NCBI GenBank assembly: GCA_028749105.1
Contig: JAQUQF010000029.1
Span: 1 to 11,630 of the forward strand
Origin: Acidobacteriota bacterium
Lineage (GTDB): Bacteria > Acidobacteriota > Aminicenantia > UBA2199
DNA: 11,630 nucleotides
Direction: 5' to 3'
A program made the translations under genes and the position numbers. How positions within the stretch are numbered: position 1 is the stretch's first letter; every line of letters begins with the position of its first letter. The notes under the pieces are model-generated. The model was not told the DNA's origin and made no database searches. It saw only the letters and a program-made list of their open reading frames with translations. Positions 6,438-11,630 of the stretch are shown here, piece after piece.

Positions 6438-8714
6438 ATGGCCAAGGATAAAAGAGGGAACTCCGAAGAGAAGGGACTATCGCTTAAAAACGAGATTTTC
6501 GCCATCTTTTTCCTGTTTTTCTCCTTTTTCCTGATCTTCAGCCTGGCCAGCTACACCCCGCTCGATCCCAGCTTCTTCCATTCGGCGCCGGCGCGCGTGG
6601 TCACCAATTTCGGCGGCCGCCTGGGTTCGGAGCTCTCGGCGCTGCTGTTCAATCTTTTCGGCTTCGCCTCCCTCCTCTTCATCCTGATCTTCTTCTTCCT
6701 GACCGCCTACTTTCTTTTCGATCGCCGCGTCAACCGGGCGGTGAGCAAGGGGGTCGGCGTTGTCATTTTGCTGCTCTCGCTGGCCGCACTCATGGCCAAC
6801 CTCAAGCCCCAGGCCGCGATCGCCGGCCAAAATGTGGCCTCGGGCGGCATGGTCGGCCTCATGCTGAACAACCTGGTCAGTTCCCAGATCAAGGGTGCGT
6901 TTGCCGCCCTGCTTTTCCTTTCGCTGCTGGGCGTCTCGCTGGTGCTGATCGCCAAGATATCGATCAAGAACATCGTCGTCTTCTTATGGGGGCTGCTGGC
7001 CAGGGGGGCCGCCCTGCTGGGTGCTTTCTTCCGCAAGCGCCTGGAGAGCATGCGCCGCAACCGCGACCGCAAAAAAGTTCAGGAGAAATACGAGGCCGGC
7101 CAGGGCAACTTCGTGTTCCAGGGCAGACAGCCGCTCAAGGAAAAAGAGAGGGAGCCCTCGCCGCGCACCGAAAAGAGGGTTGCCATCAAGAAGCCGAGCA
7201 AGATGCCCGAGGATAGCGGCATCTTCCCCGAGATGGAACAGGAATTCCTGCCCGACGCCCAGTACAAGCCCCCGCCCCTGACCTACCTGGACGCCCCGAC
7301 CGAGAAGAGCCAGATCGATATTGATGAACTGGAGAACAAGAAGCTGGAGCTGTCGCAGCGCCTGCAGGAGTTCAAGATTAATGGCGAGATCATCGAGTAT
7401 ACGCCCGGGCCGGTGATTACCACATTCGAATTTGTCCCCGACATCGGCGTCAAGGTCAAGGACGTGGCGAACCTGACCGAGGACCTGGCCCTGGTGGTCA
7501 AAGCGCAGTACGTGCGCATCGAGCGCATCCTGGGCAAGAAGGCCATCGGCATCGAGATCCCCAACCTCAAGCGCGAGACCATCCACCTGCGGGAATTGCT
7601 GGAGTCGCCCCAGTACAGGCAGTCGGCGTCGCCGCTCACGCTGGCCCTGGGCAAGACGGCCACCGGCGACATCTTCATCTCCGACCTGAAGGAGATGCCG
7701 CACCTGCTGATCGCCGGCACCACCGGCAGCGGCAAGAGCGTGACCATCCATTCCATCATCCTCAGCATCCTCTACAAGTCCTCGCCCAAGACCGTGAAGT
7801 TCATCATGATCGACCCCAAGCGCATCGAGCTGGCCATCTACAACACCCTGCCGCACATGCTTACGCCGGTGGTGGTCAACCCCAAGCTGGCCAAGAATGC
7901 CCTGGACTGGGCCGTTTTTGAAATGGAGAACCGCTACAAGAAGCTGGCCACCCTGCAGGTGCGCAACATCGAGCAGTACAACAAGAAACTCGAGATGCTG
8001 ATGCAGACCGAGGATGACGACCTGGAGCAGCTCGAGGACAAGGATCCCATCCCCTACATCGTGATCATCATCGATGAGCTGGCCGACCTGATGATGGCCT
8101 CGGCCCGCGAGATCGAGGATGACATCATGCGCCTGGCGCAGAAAGCCCGGGCCATCGGCATCCACCTCATCCTGGCCACCCAGCGCCCCTCCATCGACGT
8201 CATCACCGGCAACATCAAGAACAACTTCGCTTCGCGCATCGCCCTGGCCGTCCCTTCCAAGTACGATTCGCGCACCATTATCGACCAGATCGGCGCCGAA
8301 AAGCTCTTGGGCAATGGCGACATGCTGTTCCTGCCCCCCAAGACCGCTTCGCTGATCCGCCTGCACTCGGCCTACGTGTCGGAGCCCGAGACCGTGCGCG
8401 TGGCCAACTACCTGTCCAAGCAGGCCAAGCCCGAGTTCAACACCCAGATCATCAAGCACGCCGCCTCCCAGAAGGAGGAGCAGGAAGAAGAGCAGGAGCT
8501 GGACGAGCTTTTCTTCGAGGCCGCCGAGACCATCATTTCGACCGGCCAGGCGTCGACTTCCTACCTGCAGAGAAAATTGAGCGTGGGATTCGCCCGCGCC
8601 GGCCGCCTCATCGACCAGTTGCAGGAGAAAGGAGTCATTTCGCCCGCCAACAGCAAGAATCAGCGGGAGATCCTCATGACCCTGGAAGACCTGAACGCCC
8701 TGCGCAAGGAATAG
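6438..8714 (+). CDS. ftsK: DNA translocase FtsK/SpoIIIE
   Basis: This is a 758-residue full-length DNA translocase, which pumps double-stranded DNA at the division septum and helps resolve chromosome dimers. The N-terminus has about four to five membrane segments (about residues 18-40, 68-94, 104-121, 152-173 and 178-198), followed by a short charged linker with KR- and E-rich stretches (about 199-290). The motor comes next: an alpha domain, then the Walker A GTTGSGKS at 427-434 (K433) and Walker B VIIIDE at 542-547 (D546, E547). The segment NNFASRIALAVPSKYDSRT and QIGAEKLLGNGDML match the family. The C-terminus (about 687-750) is a gamma winged-helix domain that reads KOPS-like DNA; it ends in VGFARAGRLIDQLQEKG. 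The ATG at 6438 fits the N-terminal length and the promoter immediately upstream. The linker is short compared with E. coli FtsK, close to SpoIIIE-type lengths. Nothing is missing. Confidence 0.97.
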   Translation: MAKDKRGNSEEKGLSLKNEIFAIFFLFFSFFLIFSLASYTPLDPSFFHSAPARVVTNFGGRLGSELSALLFNLFGFASLLFILIFFFLTAYFLFDRRVNRAVSKGVGVVILLLSLAALMANLKPQAAIAGQNVASGGMVGLMLNNLVSSQIKGAFAALLFLSLLGVSLVLIAKISIKNIVVFLWGLLARGAALLGAFFRKRLESMRRNRDRKKVQEKYEAGQGNFVFQGRQPLKEKEREPSPRTEKRVAIKKPSKMPEDSGIFPEMEQEFLPDAQYKPPPLTYLDAPTEKSQIDIDELENKKLELSQRLQEFKINGEIIEYTPGPVITTFEFVPDIGVKVKDVANLTEDLALVVKAQYVRIERILGKKAIGIEIPNLKRETIHLRELLESPQYRQSASPLTLALGKTATGDIFISDLKEMPHLLIAGTTGSGKSVTIHSIILSILYKSSPKTVKFIMIDPKRIELAIYNTLPHMLTPVVVNPKLAKNALDWAVFEMENRYKKLATLQVRNIEQYNKKLEMLMQTEDDDLEQLEDKDPIPYIVIIIDELADLMMASAREIEDDIMRLAQKARAIGIHLILATQRPSIDVITGNIKNNFASRIALAVPSKYDSRTIIDQIGAEKLLGNGDMLFLPPKTASLIRLHSAYVSEPETVRVANYLSKQAKPEFNTQIIKHAASQKEEQEEEQELDELFFEAAETIISTGQASTSYLQRKLSVGFARAGRLIDQLQEKGVISPANSKNQREILMTLEDLNALRKE

Positions 8715-8763
8715 CCGCCGGCGGCCAGCCAAAAAGTATTAAATGTTTTTCCCCTGCGGGGAG

Positions 8764-8769
8764 TATACT
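8764..8769 (+). promoter_or_regulatory. Possible -10 of the ECF operon
   Basis: TATACT lies 19 bases before the sigma-factor ATG; +1 would be near 8776. The leader would be about 13 bases and would include AGGAG (8780-8784), 4 bases before the ATG. The 17-base-upstream position (8741-8746) has no TTGACA-like hexamer, so the promoter may depend on another factor. A clear ECF-type site for autoregulation is not recognisable by eye. Confidence 0.35.
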
Positions 8770-8788
8770 ATGCGGCGGCAGGAGACGC

Positions 8789-9316
8789 ATGACTGAAACG
8801 GAACTGATCCGCAGCGCCCAGCTTGGTGATCGCGACGCCTTTGCCGGGCTCGTTTCCGGCCATGAGAAGAAGCTCCTGGCGCTCTGCTGGAACATGATGG
8901 GGGACCGCGACGAAGCCCGCGATGCCGCCCAGGAAGCCCTGCTGCAGGCCTTCGAGAATTTCTCGCGCTTCGATGCCGGGCGCAGCTTCGTCAAGTGGCT
9001 GCTGGGCATCGGCGCCAAGCGCTGCCTGGACCGCTTGCGCCGGCGGCGGACGTTCCTGAGATATTTCCAGGAGTATGCCCGGGAGCGTGGCAGGCCGACG
9101 GCTGCGCCTGCAATGGACGGCCCGGGCGACGGGCGCGCCGGACAACTGCTGCAGAAGTTGTCCCCCCGGGAGCGCGCGGTGGTTTCCCTGGCGGTATTCG
9201 AGGACTGCAGCGCCCGCGAGATCGCGGCGGCGCTGGGCTGCTCCGAGAATACGGCGCGCGTCCACCTGTTCAATGCCCGCGTGAAGCTGAAAAGGGAGGT
9301 GACGGATGGCGTGTAG
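8789..9316 (+). CDS. ECF-type RNA polymerase sigma factor
   Basis: This is a 175-residue protein with the two-domain layout of ECF (group IV) sigma factors. Sigma-2 covers about residues 8-85, including DEARDAAQEALLQAFENFSRF (41-61) and the KWLLGIGAKRCLDRLRRRR segment. A short linker (about 98-118) is followed by sigma-4 (about 120-170): LSPRERAVVSLAVFEDCSAREIAAALGCSENTARVHL, a helix-turn-helix that reads the -35. There is no sigma-3. It directs RNA polymerase to a small regulon and is expected to be held inactive by the next gene product. The start at 8789 is supported by AGGAG and by the family N-terminus. Its stop overlaps the anti-sigma gene by 11 bases. The target promoters are unknown, but the cognate motif might occur before genes elsewhere in the genome. 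Confidence 0.93.
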   Translation: MTETELIRSAQLGDRDAFAGLVSGHEKKLLALCWNMMGDRDEARDAAQEALLQAFENFSRFDAGRSFVKWLLGIGAKRCLDRLRRRRTFLRYFQEYARERGRPTAAPAMDGPGDGRAGQLLQKLSPRERAVVSLAVFEDCSAREIAAALGCSENTARVHLFNARVKLKREVTDGV

Positions 9317-9779
9317 ATGGATCCGTTTTGCATACCGGGTCGTGCCCCTGCCGGCCTGGAGGGTTTTCCTGCTCGACCGGCACATCGACCGCTGTCCCCG
9401 CTGCCGGGGCGAGGCCCTCGATGATGAGGCCATCCGCTCTCTGGGGGTCACTCCGGCCGGCCTGGGCAACGAGCCGCCGCTCTCTCCATTCGCCTGCGAT
9501 TCCCGGCCGGTTCGGAAGAACGCCTTGGCTCCCGCCTGGCGCTATGCCTTCGGGTTTTTTCTGGCCGCAGTCATCTTCGGAGGAGCGTTCGCCGTCTGGC
9601 GCATCATTCCAACCGCAACCCTCCCGCAGGGGATCGTCACCGTCTCGGAGGCGGAGGATGATGGCAATGTATTTGCCGTCCTCGATGCGCGCATCGGCGA
9701 TGAGCCCGCCCGGCCGGTCATTTTCAAGCCCGGGCAGCCGGGGTTGACGATCGTCTGGTTTGAAAAAAAAGTCAATTGA
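9306..9779 (+). CDS. One-pass membrane anti-sigma factor with ZAS-type zinc motif
   Basis: This is a 157-residue protein whose ATG lies inside the end of the sigma gene (11-base overlap). The N-terminal cytoplasmic region contains HIDRCPRC (H26, C30, C33), the HxxxCxxC signature of the zinc-binding anti-sigma (ZAS) fold that grips ECF sigma factors; C3 may be the fourth ligand. One membrane segment (about residues 80-98, WRYAFGFFLAAVIFGGAFAV) leads to a short outside domain of about 55 residues ending FEKKVN. Orientation is expected to be N-in. The gene context, directly behind the sigma factor, supports a role as its membrane-tethered inhibitor. The external part has no motif I recognise, and its short length suggests either a simple receptor or a protease-sensitive tail. 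An A8 run (9763-9770) lies near the stop. The ZAS call is based on one motif and context; the protein is otherwise divergent. Confidence 0.72.
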   Translation: MACRWIRFAYRVVPLPAWRVFLLDRHIDRCPRCRGEALDDEAIRSLGVTPAGLGNEPPLSPFACDSRPVRKNALAPAWRYAFGFFLAAVIFGGAFAVWRIIPTATLPQGIVTVSEAEDDGNVFAVLDARIGDEPARPVIFKPGQPGLTIVWFEKKVN

Positions 9780-9783
9780 TCTC

Positions 9784-9790
9784 AGGAGGT
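9784..9790 (+). promoter_or_regulatory. Strong ribosome-binding site setting the TonB-C protein start
   Basis: AGGAGGT is a perfect Shine-Dalgarno sequence with 5 bases to the ATG at 9796. It decides the start against the in-frame TTG at 9760, which would put a basic leader ahead of a signal peptide that already begins at 9796. It also shows that the ribosomes here use Shine-Dalgarno pairing, in contrast with the leaderless-looking genes elsewhere in the window. Confidence 0.8.
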
Positions 9791-9795
9791 CTTTC

Positions 9796-11274
9796 ATGAA
9801 AAAATCAGCTTTTATCCTTGTGGTACTGACACTGTTTTTTTGGCTCCCGGCCCGGGCGGATATAACCTTGAACATCAAGCTTAACTTTTTTGGTTCCCCG
9901 GGAACCGGACAGGGAGGATCCAGCGTCACTACTTCGTTTTATTTCAAATCAATGGTGCAGCGCAACCTGCAGGTCGCATTTTCCACCGAAGCGCTGAGGA
10001 CGGAGCTGCAAAGGACCTTCAATGCGCCCAAGGTCTCATTGATGGCCGAGGGTGACTTGGTCTGGAAGTCGGGCAGCGAGCCCTCGGTCACCCAGATCGT
10101 GCAGATCAACGGGCGGGACCTCGCCCTGGTCCTGACCCCCCTGCCCAAACTGGGAGCGGTGAACTTCAAGGTTGGTGTGGTGGAAGAAAACAACAAGAAG
10201 AACATTAAAACAATCCTGCTTGACACCGAGATCGTCCTTCCCGATGGCGAGGTAGCCGTGCTGGGCTTTCGCGATGCCCAGGAAAACAGCTATTTCATCG
10301 CCTTTTGCGTGCAGGGGCGTGATGAAAAACTCAGCAAGGGCGTCATGCGAATCCCGTCCTCGCAGAGGCCGGAGAAGATCAAGGATGCCAAGCCGGTCTA
10401 TCCGGCAGACGCATTGAAGAACAAGGTCCAGGGGGTGGTTATTTTGAAGGTCGAAACAACCGCCCAGGGCGGAGTGCATTTGATTGAAGTGATCTCGGGG
10501 CACCCTTTGTTTAATGATGCCGCAATGGCGGCGGCCAGGCAATGGGTATTTAAACCATATATCGTAAACGGCGAGGCCAAGCCTGTGTGTTTCACGGTCC
10601 CGGTCCAATTTCTTCTGGATGAGGGGAACGATAAAGACAGAGAGCCGAATGCCATTGCCCGCCTTCAGGCTGGCGATAAGCGGCCTCACAAGGTAAAGCA
10701 CGTCAATCCCGTTTTCCCGCCCGAAGCGAAGGAAAAAAAGATCGCTGGGGTCGTAATCATAGAAGCCACGATTAACGAGCAGGGAAAAGTGAGGATGATT
10801 CGCGTGATGTCATCCCCCGATCCGCTTTTGAGCGATGCCGCCTTAAAAGCTGTCCGGCAGTGGGAATATGAGCCATATATCATAAAGGGCCAGGCCAAGC
10901 CGGTGGTCTTTACGGCCACGGTGACATTTCACTTGAATTCAGATGAATCCAGCCCGCCTCCGGTCCCCCTCGCGGATTCTCAGCGGCCGCGCAAGGTAAA
11001 GGATGTCAAACCGGTCTATCCCGAAGCGGCGGTGCTGGAAAAGGTCGAGGGGGTCGTGGTCCTGGAGGTCACGACCGACGAACAGGGGAAGGTGAATGCG
11101 GCCCGCATCGTCAGTTATTCGCCTCCCATTCTGAATCAGGCGGCCCTGGACGCCGTCAGGCAATGGCGGTATGAGCCCTTTGTCAAGGACAAAAAAGCCA
11201 AGCCGGTGACCTTCACGGTCACGGTAACTTTTTCCATGGATCAGGAAAGGCGTGAAGCAATTCCCCCAAGGTAG
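9796..11274 (+). CDS. Exported protein with three tandem TonB C-terminal domains
   Basis: This is a 492-residue protein with a signal peptide (MKK, AFILVVLTLFFWLP, cleavage after ARA near 21). After it, residues about 22-188 form a beta-rich region I do not recognise, including an ILLDTEIVLPDGEVAVLGF segment. Three TonB_C domains then follow (about 189-275, 295-380 and 395-481), each with the P-V-[YF]-P, GVV-[IV], GKV/GGV and RQW-x-[FY]-[EK]-P-[YF] signature of the family. Canonical TonB has an uncleaved N-terminal anchor with an S..H motif, a long Pro-rich spacer and a single TonB_C domain. Here the anchor looks cleavable, there is no long Pro-rich spacer (only SSPPPVP between domains 2 and 3) and the domain is repeated. 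It is therefore probably a periplasmic protein that binds something such as TonB-box proteins or peptidoglycan, not an energy transducer. It is the third gene of the ECF unit, 16 bases after the anti-sigma gene. Confidence 0.82.
   Translation: MKKSAFILVVLTLFFWLPARADITLNIKLNFFGSPGTGQGGSSVTTSFYFKSMVQRNLQVAFSTEALRTELQRTFNAPKVSLMAEGDLVWKSGSEPSVTQIVQINGRDLALVLTPLPKLGAVNFKVGVVEENNKKNIKTILLDTEIVLPDGEVAVLGFRDAQENSYFIAFCVQGRDEKLSKGVMRIPSSQRPEKIKDAKPVYPADALKNKVQGVVILKVETTAQGGVHLIEVISGHPLFNDAAMAAARQWVFKPYIVNGEAKPVCFTVPVQFLLDEGNDKDREPNAIARLQAGDKRPHKVKHVNPVFPPEAKEKKIAGVVIIEATINEQGKVRMIRVMSSPDPLLSDAALKAVRQWEYEPYIIKGQAKPVVFTATVTFHLNSDESSPPPVPLADSQRPRKVKDVKPVYPEAAVLEKVEGVVVLEVTTDEQGKVNAARIVSYSPPILNQAALDAVRQWRYEPFVKDKKAKPVTFTVTVTFSMDQERREAIPPR
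10360..11238 (+). repeat. Three tandem TonB_C coding repeats
   Basis: Three units of about 260 bases lie at 10360-10620, 10678-10935 and 10978-11238, separated by short linkers. Each encodes the same pattern, from RP-x-K-[IV]-K through RQW to KPV-x-FT. Units 2 and 3 align without gaps over 83 residues with 46 identities (hand count); unit 1 needs one single-residue gap. The DNA is diverged, so the duplication is old rather than a recent recombination product. Confidence 0.85.
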
Positions 11275-11343
11275 CCCAGTAATCCTGCCGGGACGGCTTT
11301 GATCTTCGGCTGATTTTTTCCTTTCCGGAGCGGTTGCCCGGGG
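11275..11343. other. Short intergenic region between convergent genes
   Basis: This 69-base gap lies between the stops of the TonB-C gene and the opposite-strand holA. It has a T6 tract (11314-11319) preceded by only a weak stem (GCCG 11287-11290 with CGGC 11307-11310). I see no convincing intrinsic terminator for either strand, and no gene. Confidence 0.4.
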
Positions 11344-11630
11344 CTATCTCAGGAATTTGACCTGGAAGATGAAGCTCTGCAGCGAGATGCGTGCCGATTC
11401 TTCGCCGCTGGTCTTGGACTCGTAGTCGAGGCGGTAGATCAGGTCGAGCACATCCTGGATCTTGCGGTCGGAAAAGTTCTTGACCAGGGCGATGAACTTG
11501 TTCAGGATGAACGCCGGCTGTTGCAGCACCTTGCCGATGTCGGCGGTCGAGAAGCGGTGCTTCATCAGGAACTTGGCCGTGTAGATCTTGTGGTAGTAGG
11601 AGATCAGGGTGCCGATGATGAAGCTCGGTT
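11344..11630 (-). CDS. holA: DNA polymerase III subunit delta, C-terminal part (truncated by window edge)
   Basis: The minus-strand frame is open from the window edge through to a TAG at 11344-11346, giving 94 residues. The sequence starts PSFIIGTLISYYHKIYTAKFL and ends SLQSFIFQVKFLR. This matches the C-terminal collar domain of HolA: a helix with LISYYHKIYTAK, a mid-part with PAFILNKFIALVKNFS, and the helix IQDVLDLIYRLDYESKTSGEES with the typical L..LD...K. HolA is the subunit of the clamp loader that opens the beta sliding clamp. The ATG at 11563-11565 is internal because the frame continues upstream. The ATPase-like and N-terminal domains lie outside the window. It converges with the TonB-C gene. 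Confidence rests on the collar-domain pattern alone. Confidence 0.75.
   Translation of the reverse strand, partial: PSFIIGTLISYYHKIYTAKFLMKHRFSTADIGKVLQQPAFILNKFIALVKNFSDRKIQDVLDLIYRLDYESKTSGEESARISLQSFIFQVKFLR

Noticed and set aside
8714..8725. Perfect 12-base palindrome GCCGCCGGCGGC at the end of ftsK.
   Set aside because: It has no loop and no following T run, so it is a poor terminator. In this GC-rich DNA such a palindrome can arise by chance, and no second copy was seen near the promoter.
6984..8732. A 582-codon open frame on the minus strand opposite ftsK.
   Set aside because: Typical antisense frame caused by high GC at third positions. The product is a G/D/H/L/V-rich string without domains, and the ftsK call on the other strand is unambiguous.
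8751..8761. CCCCTGCGGGG mini-hairpin upstream of the sigma-factor -10.
   Set aside because: Only a 4-bp stem with a T run on the 5' side. Not a terminator on either strand, and not a recognisable operator.
8770..8796. An eight-codon frame (ATG directly after TATACT) overlapping the sigma-factor start.
   Set aside because: The ATG lies before the expected transcription start (about 8776), so it would not be in the message. It has no other support.
9763..9770. A run of eight A near the end of the anti-sigma gene; a +1 shift would join it in frame to the TonB-C gene, which is open from 9760.
   Set aside because: The downstream start has a perfect Shine-Dalgarno sequence. A fusion would add a second membrane pass after the anti-sigma one and place the TonB_C domains in the cytoplasm, which is not sensible.

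Overview
The window is GC-rich, densely coding bacterial chromosome from a Gram-negative (diderm) organism: it encodes a predicted outer-membrane beta-barrel, several signal-peptide-bearing exported proteins and a periplasmic TonB-C-type protein. The gene style (ECF sigma factor with a zinc-binding anti-sigma factor, multi-TonB_C exported protein, paired M16 peptidases) would fit Acidobacteriota or a related candidate lineage such as Aminicenantes. That placement is an inference from gene style and is not certain. There are no RNA genes, insertion sequences, CRISPR arrays or phage genes. The window looks like ordinary chromosome, not an accessory island.

Layout, left to right. (1) 1-702 (+): the C-terminal part of a PAS-linked sensor histidine kinase of the HisKA_2 type, cut by the window edge. 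(2) 805-1509 (-): a small exported beta-barrel or putative porin, convergent with the kinase and divergent from the next operon. (3) 1703-4380 (+): two M16-family zinc peptidase-like proteins overlapping by ATGA. The first keeps the HxxEH zinc site and the second has lost it, so they probably form a heterodimer. (4) 4428-6388 (+): a metallo-beta-lactamase/beta-CASP RNase-like protein followed by a small YgjP/DUF45 metallopeptidase-like protein. (5) 6438-8714 (+): a full-length FtsK/SpoIIIE DNA translocase under a near-consensus sigma-70 promoter. (6) 8789-11274 (+): a three-gene unit of ECF sigma factor, one-pass ZAS-type anti-sigma factor, and an exported protein with three tandem TonB C-terminal domains. 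(7) 11344-11630 (-): the C-terminal end of DNA polymerase III subunit delta (holA), cut by the window edge.

Two points stand out. First, three independently promoted genes (the M16 pair, the beta-CASP protein and ftsK) have their -10 hexamer 5 to 8 bases before the ATG and no Shine-Dalgarno sequence, so they are predicted to be leaderless. The exported TonB-C protein, in contrast, has a perfect AGGAGGT. Second, the sigma/anti-sigma/triple TonB-C unit looks like a compact envelope-sensing operon whose output or sensor protein has an unrecognised N-terminal domain and none of the hallmarks of a real energy-transducing TonB.
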